64,000 nucleotides of DNA from assembly GCA_963753615.1 (NCBI GenBank), contig CAVWCW010000034.1:10598-74597 (forward strand). Reading direction: 5' to 3'. A model generated the notes under the pieces. That model was not told the origin of the DNA, searched no databases, and saw only the letters and a program-made list of their open reading frames with translations. This document shows positions 18,595 to 27,704 of this stretch, piece after piece. Source of the stretch: CAVWCW01 sp963753615 (GTDB taxonomy: Bacteria > Pseudomonadota > Gammaproteobacteria > Chromatiales > Chromatiaceae). Positions within the stretch are counted from its first letter, which is position 1. The number at the start of each line of letters is the position of its first letter. A program made the position numbers and the translations under genes.

Positions 18595-19557
18595 ATGGAT
18601 TTGAACTTCCTGGAATTCGAGCAGCCGATCGCCGAGCTGGAGGCGAAGATCGAGGAGTTGCGCCTGGTTGGCGACGACGCCGAGATCAATATTCAGGACG
18701 AAATCGGGCGCTTGCAGACCAAGAGCCGGTCGCTGACGGAGTCGATCTTTTCCTCGCTCACCCCCTGGCAGATCTCCCAGCTCTCGCGTCACCCCCAGCG
18801 CCCCTATCTGCTCGATTACATCCAGCGGGTGTTCACCGACTTCCAGGAGCTGCACGGCGACCGCGCCTTTGCCGATGACCAGGCCATCGTCGGCGGCCCT
18901 GCGCGTCTGGATGGCCGCCCGGTGATGGTGATCGGCCACCAGAAGGGTCGCGACACCAAGGAAAAGCTGCATCGTAACTTCGGCATGCCGAGGCCCGAGG
19001 GCTATCGAAAGGCCCTGCGCCTGATGGAGATGGCCCAGCGCTTTCGACTGCCGATCCTGACCTTCATCGACACCCCCGGAGCCTATCCTGGTGTGGGCGC
19101 AGAGGAACGGGGTCAGAGCGAAGCCATCGCCCGAAATCTCAAGGTAATGGCGCGGTTGAAGACTTCCATCATCTGCACCGTGATCGGCGAGGGCGGCTCC
19201 GGCGGGGCCCTGGCCATCGGCGTCGGCGACCGGGTGTTGATGTTGCAGTTCAGCACCTACTCGGTGATATCCCCCGAGGGCTGCGCCTCGATCCTGTGGA
19301 AGAGCGCGGACAAGGCCTCGCTGGCGGCCGAGGCCATGGCCATCACCTCGGATCGTCTCAAGGCACTGGGCTTGATCGACGCCATCGTTGCCGAGCCCTT
19401 GGGCGGCGCCCACCGCGACCCGGCGGCCCAGGCCAAACTCCTCAAGCAGGCCCTGATCGAGCAGCTCAATGGCCTTCAGAGCCAGGAGCGGGAGCAACTG
19501 CTGGAGCAGCGCTATCAACGCCTGATGGGCTACGGCCAGTTCGCCGTCGGCGACTGA
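18595..19557 (+). CDS. accA: Acetyl-CoA carboxylase carboxyltransferase subunit alpha
   Basis: This 320-residue protein is the alpha half of the carboxyltransferase that moves CO2 from biotin-BCCP to acetyl-CoA, the first step of fatty acid synthesis; its partner AccD is not in the window. The N-terminus MDLNFLEFEQPIAELEAKI and the crotonase-fold blocks DTPGAYPGVGAEERGQSEAI and GEGGSGGALAIGVGDRVLM are diagnostic. The length equals that of the E. coli protein. It is followed after 9 bases by tilS, the usual gammaproteobacterial order. The start has no visible ribosome site. Confidence 0.97.
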   Translation: MDLNFLEFEQPIAELEAKIEELRLVGDDAEINIQDEIGRLQTKSRSLTESIFSSLTPWQISQLSRHPQRPYLLDYIQRVFTDFQELHGDRAFADDQAIVGGPARLDGRPVMVIGHQKGRDTKEKLHRNFGMPRPEGYRKALRLMEMAQRFRLPILTFIDTPGAYPGVGAEERGQSEAIARNLKVMARLKTSIICTVIGEGGSGGALAIGVGDRVLMLQFSTYSVISPEGCASILWKSADKASLAAEAMAITSDRLKALGLIDAIVAEPLGGAHRDPAAQAKLLKQALIEQLNGLQSQEREQLLEQRYQRLMGYGQFAVGD

Positions 19558-19566
19558 TCCGACCCG

Positions 19567-20910
19567 ATGGGCTTCTCGCCCGCCGCCCTGCTCGCCGAGC
19601 TGCAGCGGTTCCCCCCTGCCGAAATCTATTGGGTCGCCTTCTCCGGCGGCTGCGATTCCCTGGTGCTGCTGCATGCACTGGCGGCCCTCGGCGAACGCCT
19701 CCCCGCCCGGCTGCGGGCCCTGCACGCCGACCACGGCCTCCAGCCCGAATCGGCCGCCTGGGCCCGAGACTGCCAGCGCCAATGCGAGGCGCTGAAAGTA
19801 CCCCTGGAGGTGATGCGCCTGGAATTGGCGCCGGTTCCTGGCCAGAGCCTGGAGGCCTTGGCCCGGGAGGCCCGCTACCTGGCCCTGGCAGCCCGGCTGG
19901 GGCCCGGCGACCTCCTGCTCACTGCCCATCACCAGGACGACCAGGCCGAGACCCTCCTGCTGCAACTGCTGCGCGGCAGCGGCGTCAACGGCCTGGCTGC
20001 CATGCCGCGCCTGGCGCCCTTGGGGCCCGGCAACCTGGCCAGGCCGTTGCTCGGTTTTGCTCGTCGCGAGATTGAGGACTATGCCCGCGGTCGGGGGCTG
20101 GTGTGGATCGATGACCCGAGTAACCGCAAGCTGGACTTTGACCGCAACTACCTGCGCCATCAGGTGATACCCCAGCTTCGGGCACGCTGGCCCGGGCTCG
20201 GCCGCAGCCTGGCCCGCAGTGCCCGCCACTGCGGCGAGGCGCAGACCCTGATCGACGAGCTGGCCCGCCGCGACCTGGCCGCGGCCCGGGACGAGGGCGG
20301 CGATCGGCTGCGCCTTGAGGTCCTGCGGGCGCTGCCGGCGCCCCGCTGTCGCGCCTTGTTGCGGCATTGGATTCGGAACCGGGGACTGCCGGTGCCCCCC
20401 ACTGCGGCCCTGGACCGTGTCCTGGACGAGATGCTGCCGGCCGCGCGTGACCGCTGCCCGGAGGTGAAATGGTCCGGCGGCGAGGTGCGGCGCTTCCGCG
20501 ACGGGCTCTATCTGTTGCGCCCGCTGCCAGCCCTGGCCCCGGGTTGGCGCCGAACCTGGAACGGAGTGACGCCGCTGGCGCTGCCGGCTGGGCTCGGTCG
20601 ACTTTTGCTGGAGCCGGTGGCGGGGCGGGGGATCGCGGTCGGGCGCTTACGGGGGGCGGAGTTCACAGTGGGGTTCCGCCAGGGCGGAGAACGCTGCCGA
20701 CCGGCCGGTTCGGCCCATAGCCGCCGCCTCAAGCAACTGCTTCACGAGGCAGCGGTGCCGCCCTGGGAACGTGGACGCATCCCCCTGCTCTGGCTGGACG
20801 GCGAACTGGCCGCAGTGGGCGATCTCTGGGTCTGTGGGGGCAACACCGCCGAAGTTGGGGCGTTCGGACTGCGCCCGCGTTGGGAGCGCGGTGACGCGGA
20901 CGGGGGGTAA
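19567..20910 (+). CDS. tilS: tRNA(Ile)-lysidine synthase
   Basis: This 447-residue ATP-dependent ligase attaches lysine to C34 of the CAU anticodon of tRNA-Ile2. The PP-loop is FSGGCDSLVLL (residues ~23-33). It is followed by HADHGLQ, LLTAHHQDDQAETLLLQLLR and the GSGVNGLAAM block typical of TilS. A central TilS substrate-binding domain and a C-terminal domain with RRLKQLLHEAAVPPWER follow. It starts 9 bases after accA and is probably co-transcribed. Essential in most bacteria. Confidence 0.95.
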   Translation: MGFSPAALLAELQRFPPAEIYWVAFSGGCDSLVLLHALAALGERLPARLRALHADHGLQPESAAWARDCQRQCEALKVPLEVMRLELAPVPGQSLEALAREARYLALAARLGPGDLLLTAHHQDDQAETLLLQLLRGSGVNGLAAMPRLAPLGPGNLARPLLGFARREIEDYARGRGLVWIDDPSNRKLDFDRNYLRHQVIPQLRARWPGLGRSLARSARHCGEAQTLIDELARRDLAAARDEGGDRLRLEVLRALPAPRCRALLRHWIRNRGLPVPPTAALDRVLDEMLPAARDRCPEVKWSGGEVRRFRDGLYLLRPLPALAPGWRRTWNGVTPLALPAGLGRLLLEPVAGRGIAVGRLRGAEFTVGFRQGGERCRPAGSAHSRRLKQLLHEAAVPPWERGRIPLLWLDGELAAVGDLWVCGGNTAEVGAFGLRPRWERGDADGG

Positions 20911-21229
20911 GGAGCGAGGAGTGAGCGTCGCAGCTGGTGGAAAAAACACGCGCCTTCCCGCCGATTGGGCGCTGGAAGCGGCAGCTAGGCCGAATCGCGC
21001 CGGGCGCGCCGCTCCTACCATCCCGTGCTGACCGCCAGGGATCGGGTCTCGGCATCTGCGAGCTGACGGGGGTCAGTAAAAACCCTGTCCGTTGTTGTAT
21101 ATTGCGCAGCTTCGGACTAGGCTTACGGGCCGATGCCGGGTCGCTCTGAGCGCTTCTCGTATAAAGGCCCGCTCCGGGCGCCCCCTCGGTCTCAACCACG
21201 CCGCCACCTTATCGCGCAGGCCTGCTCGT
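20911..21229. other. Intergenic region after tilS
   Basis: This 319-base gap has no supported gene. CTGAC-GGGGG-GTCAG near 21063 is a short inverted repeat, followed by a few A residues, and could be a weak terminator. TATATT near 21095 could be a -10 box for the transporter gene, but no convincing -35 accompanies it. Confidence 0.3.
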
Positions 21230-22690
21230 ATGGAAGAGTTCCGCCTATTCTTCGCTTCGCTGGATATCGGTTCCGTCAATTGGGAGCTGGTGCTGCGGAT
21301 CATCGCTCAGGTGGTGCTTCTGGCCTCTTCCGCCGTGTTTTCGGGTTCCGAAACCGCCCTGTTCTCACTCAGCCGCATCGATCTGCAGAAGCTGCGAAAT
21401 ACCCGCAATGAGCAGTCCGAAAGCATCCATGCCATGCTCGACGAGCCGCGGCGGCTGATTATCTCCATCCTCTGCGGCAACGAGCTAGTGAACATCGCCT
21501 CGGCCGCGAATATGACCGCGATCCTGATGATGTTCTACGGCGAGGACACCGCCGGCTGGCTGAATATCCTGGTCATGGTGCCCCTGCTGCTGCTGGTGGG
21601 GGAGGTCACGCCAAAGACCATTGCGGTCAACTTCCCAATCAAGTATGCCACTCGCCTTTCGGCTCGAGTGATCCCCAAGTGGCTGGTGTTCATCACCCCG
21701 CTGCGTGAGGCGGTGCGGTTCGTGGCGGACCGCATCACGACCTTCCTGGTGGGCGAGGCGGTGGACCGGGAGAATATCCTCAAGACCGACGAGCTGCGCA
21801 CCCTGCTCGACGAGGGCGAGGAGACCGGCATTATCGACGCCACCGAGCGGGTGCTGATCGACAACCTGCTGGAGGCCTCGGAAACCGGCATAGACCACAT
21901 CATGACCCCGGGGCCGCGCATCCGCTTTCTCGATGCCAGCCTGCCGTTCGAGGAACTGGTTAATCTTTTCCGTGAATACCGGCACCCGCGCATCCCGGTC
22001 TATTCCGGGCACTGGGACAACGTCATCGGCTTCTTGCACTCGGAGGATCTGCTGCGCCTGATTCGCGGCGGCGGCGAGCTCGAACAGGTGCAGCTCAGCG
22101 ACATCCTGAAGCCCGCTCACTTCGTACCGCCTACGAAGAAGGTGGATGAAATGTTCGACTACTTTCAGGCCCACAACACCCGCGCCGCCATCGTGCTCGG
22201 CGAGTACGGAGAGGTACTCGGCATCGTCACCATGAAGGACGTGCTCAAGTTCATTTTCGGTGAAATCACGGGCAACATGAAGGGCCAGGAGTTATATCAG
22301 GAAGAAGACGAAAATTGCTACACCGTGCCCGGCGACATGCGCCTGCCGGACTTCTACAATCTGACCAACTTCGATATCGAAGACCCGGTTATGACCACCG
22401 TCGGCGGCGTCGCTTTCCGCCTGTTCGACCGCTTGCCCAAGGTAGGCGAGAAGGTGATGTACGAGGGCTACGAATTCACCGTCAAGGGGGTCAGCGGGCT
22501 GCGCATCAGTTCGCTCCAGGTACGCCGGGGCCAAAGCCCGGACGTCCCGCCCGAGGAGGAGCAGACCCTAGCACCGACCCGGGACGAGGCGGGTGAAGCG
22601 CGGCAGCCGGAGCCGGAGGATAGCCCCGGCCAAGATCAGGCGGAGCCCCGCCCCGAGCCGAAGGAGGCCAGAGATGGAATGGGCGATTGA
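21230..22690 (+). CDS. CNNM/CorC-family transporter (DUF21, CBS pair, CorC_HlyC)
   Basis: This 486-residue inner-membrane protein belongs to the family proposed to export or handle Mg2+ and Co2+. A DUF21 membrane domain (residues ~15-190) contains VFSGSETALFSLSR and LLVGEVTPKTIAVNFP. Two CBS motifs follow (residues ~210-330, including GEYGEVLGIVTMKDVLKF), then a C-terminal CorC_HlyC transporter-associated domain. A low-complexity Glu/Pro tail ends the protein. The ATG at 21230 begins MEEFRLFF; an open extension upstream is rejected as it lacks protein-like sequence. It overlaps the next paralogue by 17 bases, so the two are one operon. Confidence 0.88.
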   Translation: MEEFRLFFASLDIGSVNWELVLRIIAQVVLLASSAVFSGSETALFSLSRIDLQKLRNTRNEQSESIHAMLDEPRRLIISILCGNELVNIASAANMTAILMMFYGEDTAGWLNILVMVPLLLLVGEVTPKTIAVNFPIKYATRLSARVIPKWLVFITPLREAVRFVADRITTFLVGEAVDRENILKTDELRTLLDEGEETGIIDATERVLIDNLLEASETGIDHIMTPGPRIRFLDASLPFEELVNLFREYRHPRIPVYSGHWDNVIGFLHSEDLLRLIRGGGELEQVQLSDILKPAHFVPPTKKVDEMFDYFQAHNTRAAIVLGEYGEVLGIVTMKDVLKFIFGEITGNMKGQELYQEEDENCYTVPGDMRLPDFYNLTNFDIEDPVMTTVGGVAFRLFDRLPKVGEKVMYEGYEFTVKGVSGLRISSLQVRRGQSPDVPPEEEQTLAPTRDEAGEARQPEPEDSPGQDQAEPRPEPKEARDGMGD

Positions 22691-23933
22691 GATCCTGGTG
22701 ATCCTGGTTTTCCTGCTGCTAAAGGGGTTCTTCTCGGGCTCCGAGATCGCCATGGTCAACTCCGACAAGCTGAAGCTGCGCCACCAGGCCAAGCTCGGAG
22801 ACCGCGGCGCCAAGCTGGTGCTGCGCCTGTTCCGCACGCCGGACGTGATTCTAGGCACCACGCTGGTCGGCACCAATATCGCCACCGTCACCATCTCCAC
22901 GCTGGGGGCCCTAATCTTCATCGACCTGCTCGGTCCCTCCGGCGATCTGGTGTCGGTGCTGGTGTTCACCCCGTTTCTGCTGATCCTGGGCGAGGTGGTG
23001 CCCAAGAGCGTGTTTCAGCAGAAGGCGGACGAGATCGTCAGCAAGATCATCTACGGGCTGCGCTTTTTCTCGTACCTTTTCTACCCGGTAATCTTCGTGT
23101 TCAGCCGGATAGCCCGCTTCGCCACCCGCCTGGTGGGGGGGGGTGGCAGCCAGCAGACGATGTTTATCACCCGCGAGGAGCTGCGGGTGCTGCTGGACAT
23201 GTCGGAGTCCAGCGCCAACCCCACCTCTATCGACCGCCAGCGCATTCGCCGGGTGATCCGTTTTGCCGATACCACCGTGGGTGAGGCCATGATCCCCCTC
23301 GCCGACGTGGTCGGGTTCAACGAGGTGCGCAGCATGAAAGAGGCGGTGCGCACGGTGTGGAAGCACGGTTTCAACCGGTTGCCCGTCTACCGCGGCAATA
23401 TTACCAATGTTAAGGGCATCCTTACGCTGAGTTCCTGGGACCTGATGGGGCCGGATATTAACAAGCAGCCGGTGTCCGAATACATCCATCCCGCCCTCTA
23501 CCTGTCGCCCCGGCAGACCATCGACCAGGCCCTGCCTTTGCTGCGGGCGCGCGAGGACCACATGGCCATCGTGGTCGACGAGTTCGGCTCCGCCGTCGGC
23601 ATTCTCACCATGGAAGATGTATTCGAAGAGGTGGTGGGCGAGATCGACGTCGGCTACGACTTCGACGAGTACAACCCGCGCCAGCGCGTCTATATCGAGC
23701 GCGAAGACCAGGACGCCTACGTCATGGGCGGGCGCACCGCCCTGTCCGAGGTCAATGACGTGCTTCACCTGCAGTTGCCGGTGGGCGAGGCCCATACCGT
23801 CGGTGGTTTCATCGTCAACCAACTGCGCCACATCCCGAAAGAGGGTGATTTTGTTATGGCGCAGGACCACCGCTTCAGCGTTATCGAGGCCGATGCCCGC
23901 TCGGTGATCAAGGTGCGTATCGAGCGGGTGTAG
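22674..23933 (+). CDS. CNNM/CorC-family transporter, second tandem copy
   Basis: This 419-residue paralogue of the preceding gene has the same layout. The DUF21 membrane domain contains GFFSGSEIAMVNSDKLKLRH and ILGEVVPKSVFQQ. A CBS pair includes FGSAVGILTMEDVFEE, and a CorC_HlyC domain follows. The start ATG at 22674 has a clear AAGGAGG 8 bases upstream, inside the end of the first gene. The two may form a heteromer or work on different ions; this is inference. A tandem arrangement is also seen in other proteobacteria. Confidence 0.88.
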   Translation: MEWAIEILVILVFLLLKGFFSGSEIAMVNSDKLKLRHQAKLGDRGAKLVLRLFRTPDVILGTTLVGTNIATVTISTLGALIFIDLLGPSGDLVSVLVFTPFLLILGEVVPKSVFQQKADEIVSKIIYGLRFFSYLFYPVIFVFSRIARFATRLVGGGGSQQTMFITREELRVLLDMSESSANPTSIDRQRIRRVIRFADTTVGEAMIPLADVVGFNEVRSMKEAVRTVWKHGFNRLPVYRGNITNVKGILTLSSWDLMGPDINKQPVSEYIHPALYLSPRQTIDQALPLLRAREDHMAIVVDEFGSAVGILTMEDVFEEVVGEIDVGYDFDEYNPRQRVYIEREDQDAYVMGGRTALSEVNDVLHLQLPVGEAHTVGGFIVNQLRHIPKEGDFVMAQDHRFSVIEADARSVIKVRIERV

Positions 23934-23998
23934 GCGAGCGGCGGTTCAGTCCTGGCAATCGGTGGGATTGTTTGGGACAATGCGCCTCTTCGATTTAT

Positions 23999-24110
23999 GG
24001 TGGCCCGTATCGGTCCCCGCGCAACGTGAAGCCGTGAACCCGGTCAGGCCCGGAAGGGAGCAGCCGCAGCAGTGGAATCGTGTGCCGTGGTGTGGCTGGT
24101 GCGGGCCGCC
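23999..24110 (+). ncRNA. ffs: Signal recognition particle 4.5S RNA
   Basis: The conserved SRP RNA core GGTCAGGCCCGGAAGGGAGC followed by AGC is present, as is the right half with GTGTGCCGTGG. The ends GGTGGCCCG and CGGGCCGCC pair to close the long helix, which sets the limits within a few bases. CGCAAC near the left end also matches E. coli 4.5S RNA. The RNA binds Ffh and targets membrane proteins. The location upstream of dnaX is common in proteobacteria. Confidence 0.93.
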
Positions 24111-24285
24111 GCCTTTTCGGGGCCCTCGCGTCCCACCGCAAAGCCTGACCGGCAGCCAGTAGAAGGCGCGCCCTCGCGCCGATACCGACGCCATCCGGGC
24201 CTCGCCGCCGACCGTGATCTGAGCCGACGCTTGGGGTACACTGCCGGCTTCGATCATAAGACAGCAGGCTCGATTCCGTCCCCCC

Positions 24286-25929
24286 ATGTCCTATCAGGTT
24301 CTGGCCCGAAAATGGCGGCCCCGCGGCTTCTCCGAGTTGGTGGGGCAGGAGCACGTAGTGCGTGCTCTGACCAATGCGCTGGACAATGACCGCTTGCACC
24401 ATGCCTATCTGTTTACCGGCACCCGTGGGGTAGGCAAGACCACGCTGGCGCGCATCTTTGCCAAGTCCCTGAACTGCGAACAGGGGGTAAGCGCCCGTCC
24501 CTGCGGCGAGTGCTCGAGTTGCCGCGAGATCGACGAGGGCCGTTTCGCCGACCTGTTGGAGGTGGATGCAGCCTCTCGCACCAAGGTGGACCAGACCCGG
24601 GACCTGTTGGATAACGTCCCTTACGCCCCGGTGCGCGGACGCTACAAGGTGTACCTGATCGACGAGGTGCACATGTTCTCCGCCAGCAGCTTCAATGCCT
24701 TGCTCAAGACCCTGGAGGAGCCGCCGCCGCACGTCAAATTCCTGCTCGCCACCACGGACCCGCAGAAGATGCCGGTGACCGTGCTCTCGCGCTGCCTGCA
24801 GTTCAACCTCAAGCGGCTGCCGGTGGAGCAGATTCGCGGCCAGCTGGAGCATGTGCTGGGCGAGGAGGGCATCGGCTTCGAGCCGGAAGCCCTGCTGCGC
24901 TTGGCGCGGGCTGCCGACGGCAGCATGCGTGATGCCCTGAGTCTGATGGACCAGGCGATCTCGTTCGGCGGCGGCTCGGTGAGTGCCGAGGACGTGCGCG
25001 CCATGCTCGGCAGCGTGGCCCAGGACCGGCTCTACCTGCTGCTGGAGGACCTGGCCGGCGGCGACGCCCAGGCCCTGTTTGGGCACGTGGCGGAGATGGC
25101 GGAGATGACCCCGGACTTCCCCGCCGCGCTGCAGGAACTGCTGGTGCTGCTGTACCGGATCAGCCTGCTGCAGGTACTCGGGGAAGGCGGGGTCGGCAGC
25201 GAGGACCAGGACCCGCGTCTGCCGGTGCTGGCCGAGCGTCTGAGCCCGGAGGACGCCCAATTGTTTTACCAGATCGGCCTGATCGGCCAGCGCGACCTGC
25301 CCCTGGCCCCGGATCCGCGCAGCGGGTTTGAGATGGTGCTGCTGCGGATGCTGACCTTTCGCCCGGACGGCGGGGGCGGGGCCGCGTCGGCGGCCCCGGT
25401 GGGTGGGCCGCCCGCTTCAGAGCCGCGCCCGCCGGCCAATCCTGCGCGCGCCCCGGCGACGCAGTCCGGGCCCGCGCGTACCGCGCCCCAGCCCCGGACA
25501 CCGGCGCCGCCGCCTGTGGCCGCCGCGCCGAGCGCCGAAACGGCCGATCCCAGCGACTGGCATGGCCTGGTGGCGCGGCTGGGCCTGGGCGGGGTGGCCA
25601 GTCAACTGGCAGGGCACTGCGAGTTCGAGGCCTGGGACGGCAGCGTTCTCAAGCTGCGCCTGGACCCGGCCTGCCAACACCTCAGGGTCGCCAGCTCGGA
25701 GCAGCGTCTGGCCCAGGCCCTGCAGCAGCGCTTGGGCGGGCAGATGCGGTTGGTGATTTCGGTGGCGGCGCCCCAGGCCGAGACCCCGGCCCAGCGTCAG
25801 GCTCGGGAGCGTGCCGAGTTGCAGCGCGACACCGAGCAAGGCTTGCGCGCCGACCCTTTGGTGAAGACGCTGCAGGAGAAGTTCGATGCCCGCCTGATCG
25901 CGGGCTCTATCGAGCCGACGGATGACTGA
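24286..25929 (+). CDS. dnaX: DNA polymerase III subunit gamma/tau
   Basis: This 547-residue clamp-loader ATPase has Walker A GTRGVGKTTLARIF (residues ~44-57) and a zinc module CEQG...CGECSSC. The DEVH-type Walker B is LIDEVHMFSASSFNALLK, and the arginine-finger region reads LSRCLQFNLKRL. A Pro/Ala-rich linker (residues ~365-420) leads to a tau-like C-terminal domain. I did not find an E. coli-type A-AAA-AAG slippery site, so a programmed-frameshift gamma form is not supported by sequence. It lies upstream of ybaB and recR, the standard cluster. Confidence 0.96.
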   Translation: MSYQVLARKWRPRGFSELVGQEHVVRALTNALDNDRLHHAYLFTGTRGVGKTTLARIFAKSLNCEQGVSARPCGECSSCREIDEGRFADLLEVDAASRTKVDQTRDLLDNVPYAPVRGRYKVYLIDEVHMFSASSFNALLKTLEEPPPHVKFLLATTDPQKMPVTVLSRCLQFNLKRLPVEQIRGQLEHVLGEEGIGFEPEALLRLARAADGSMRDALSLMDQAISFGGGSVSAEDVRAMLGSVAQDRLYLLLEDLAGGDAQALFGHVAEMAEMTPDFPAALQELLVLLYRISLLQVLGEGGVGSEDQDPRLPVLAERLSPEDAQLFYQIGLIGQRDLPLAPDPRSGFEMVLLRMLTFRPDGGGGAASAAPVGGPPASEPRPPANPARAPATQSGPARTAPQPRTPAPPPVAAAPSAETADPSDWHGLVARLGLGGVASQLAGHCEFEAWDGSVLKLRLDPACQHLRVASSEQRLAQALQQRLGGQMRLVISVAAPQAETPAQRQARERAELQRDTEQGLRADPLVKTLQEKFDARLIAGSIEPTDD

Positions 25930-26056
25930 AATCGGTTCTCTCCGCCAAGATGCCCAGGTCGCGCCCCCTCGAGCCAGTTCTTGCCTGGCGTCCTTGGCGC
26001 CTTCGCGGTTACAGCTATTACTACGGATAACGCTTTAGCACGGGAGACGACGAACA

Positions 26057-26380
26057 ATGAAAGGCGGTCTTGGCAATATCATGAAGCAGGCCCAGAAGAT
26101 GCAGGCCGAGCTGCAGAAGGCCCAGGAGCAGATGGCTCTGGAAGAGGTTACCGGCGAGTCGGGCGGCGGCCTGGTCAAAGTGGTGATCAACGGCAAGCAC
26201 GAGGTGCGGCGAATCGATATCGACGACAGCCTCATGGGCGACGACCGGGAGATGCTGGAAGACCTGGTGGCGGCGGCTTTCAATGCCGCGGTGCAGAAGG
26301 TGGCGGACAAGATGCAGGAGAACATGGCCAACCTGACAGCCGGCATGGGTCTGCCCCCGGGCATGAAGCTGCCGTTCTGA
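26057..26380 (+). CDS. ybaB: YbaB/EbfC family nucleoid-associated protein
   Basis: This 107-residue DNA-binding dimer of the EbfC family starts MKGGLGNIMKQAQKMQAELQ. It contains the family block VKVVINGKHEVRRIDID and a Met-rich C-terminal helix (MGLPPGMKLPF). It is placed between dnaX and recR, 4 bases before recR, as in E. coli. It is probably a minor nucleoid protein linked to recombination or replication. Confidence 0.95.
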   Translation: MKGGLGNIMKQAQKMQAELQKAQEQMALEEVTGESGGGLVKVVINGKHEVRRIDIDDSLMGDDREMLEDLVAAAFNAAVQKVADKMQENMANLTAGMGLPPGMKLPF

Positions 26381-26384
26381 GACA

Positions 26385-26981
26385 GTGAACCCGCCACCGC
26401 TGCTCGACCAGCTGATGGAGGCCTTGCGCTGCCTGCCGGGTGTCGGGCCGAAGTCGGCCCAGCGGATGGCCTTCTATCTGCTGGAGCGGGATCGCGAGGG
26501 TGGGCGGCGTCTGGCGCGGGTGCTGGAACAGGCGATGCAGCACATCGGCCACTGCGAGCGCTGTCGCACCCTGAGCGAGGCGGAGGTATGCCATTTGTGC
26601 TCCAATCCGAGGCGCGATCGGGGGCTGCTGTGTGTGGTCGAGACCCCGGCCGAAGTCTGGGCCATTGAGCAGGCCATCGACTATTCCGGTCTCTACTTCG
26701 TGCTCAATGGCAGGCTATCGCCCCTGGACGGGGTCGGCCCGCGCGAAATCGGTCTCGACCGCCTGGAGCGGCGCCTGGTCGATGGCGGAGTACGGGAGCT
26801 GATCCTGGCCACCAACCCGACAGTGGAAGGAGAGGCCACTGCCCAGTACATTGCAGAAGTGGCCCGGTCCCAGGGGGTCAAGGCTACCCGCATCGCCCAC
26901 GGGGTGCCACTGGGCGGAGAACTCGAATACGTGGATGGCGGAACCCTGTCCCATGCCTTTGCCGGCCGCAGCGAGTTCTAG
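26385..26981 (+). CDS. recR: Recombination mediator protein RecR
   Basis: This 198-residue RecFOR-pathway protein forms a ring clamp that helps load RecA on gapped DNA. It has a helix-hairpin-helix (LPGVGPKSAQRMAFYLL), a C4 zinc finger (CERCRTLSEAEVCHLC), a Toprim domain beginning at LLCVVETPAEVWAIEQ, and a Walker-like C-terminus (GVPLGGELEYVDGGTLSHA). The start is GTG at 26385, 4 bases after ybaB. The length matches the family (~200). Confidence 0.96.
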   Translation: MNPPPLLDQLMEALRCLPGVGPKSAQRMAFYLLERDREGGRRLARVLEQAMQHIGHCERCRTLSEAEVCHLCSNPRRDRGLLCVVETPAEVWAIEQAIDYSGLYFVLNGRLSPLDGVGPREIGLDRLERRLVDGGVRELILATNPTVEGEATAQYIAEVARSQGVKATRIAHGVPLGGELEYVDGGTLSHAFAGRSEF

Positions 26982-27080
26982 GTGAGCGCTGGCCTATAAG
27001 ATTAACCATGGCGGGCAGGATGCCCACTGAAGATATGCTTCGGATGGCTTGGTTCAGCATTACCCGGAGGAGCGCATACC

Positions 27081-27425
27081 ATGTCCGATTGTCTGTTTTG
27101 CAAGATGGTGGCCGGCGAGATCAAGCCCGATGTGGTCTACGAAGACGACCAGGTGCTGGCGTTTCGCGACATCGGTCCCCAGGCGCCGACCCATGTGCTG
27201 GTGATACCGAAGAAGCACATCAGCACCAGCAACGATATCCAGCGGGAAGATGCCCAACTGATCGGCGCCCTGTATCTGGCGGCCAAGCAGGTGGCCGCGG
27301 CCGAAGGGATTGCGGAAGAGGGCTATCGCACGGTGATGAACTGCAACGCGGGGGCTGGTCAGGCGGTGTTCCATATCCACCTGCACCTGCTCGGCGGGCG
27401 GCCGATGCGTTGGCCGCCAGGTTGA
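27081..27425 (+). CDS. hinT: HIT family purine nucleoside phosphoramidase
   Basis: This 114-residue protein has the histidine triad as VFHIHLHLLGGRPMRWPPG, preceded by the typical N-terminus CLFCKMVAGEIKPDVVYEDD. It hydrolyses AMP-lysine or AMP-N-alkyl phosphoramidates. The ATG has GGAGG about 10 bases upstream (27068-27072). It stands alone between recR and minC. An overlapping frame from 27008 is a shadow. Confidence 0.94.
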   Translation: MSDCLFCKMVAGEIKPDVVYEDDQVLAFRDIGPQAPTHVLVIPKKHISTSNDIQREDAQLIGALYLAAKQVAAAEGIAEEGYRTVMNCNAGAGQAVFHIHLHLLGGRPMRWPPG

Positions 27426-27704
27426 GGCTGAGCGCGGGTTTCCGCATTGCCCATACTTTTAGTGGTTTCTTAGGGCTTCTCTATAAAACCAGTAAAAATA
27501 ATGACTTGAAAGTGGATTCTAAATCAAAATAAAGATTTTAGGCCAACAAAAAACCGCTCCTGAGCGCTTGATCGAGGCGCGGCCGGAGGGTATAAGGGGT
27601 CCTAGTTTTTTGCGCGGTGAACGAACCGCGGGCCGGCTCGATGGGGTCGGTGCACCCGGAAGGGTGGCCCCGTCTTTCGCATGACTCAACCAGAGAAGCA
27701 ACGC
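27426..27704. other. AT-rich gap before minC
   Basis: This 279-base gap has an unusually AT-rich core (27465-27550) in an otherwise GC-rich neighbourhood, and probably holds the minCDE promoter. ATCGAG near 27571 and CTCGAT near 27637 could pair across a long loop. I see no clean -10/-35 pair or terminator. Confidence 0.3.

Noticed and set aside
24286..25929. Programmed frameshift in dnaX
   Set aside because: No A-rich slippery heptamer of the E. coli kind was seen in the gene.
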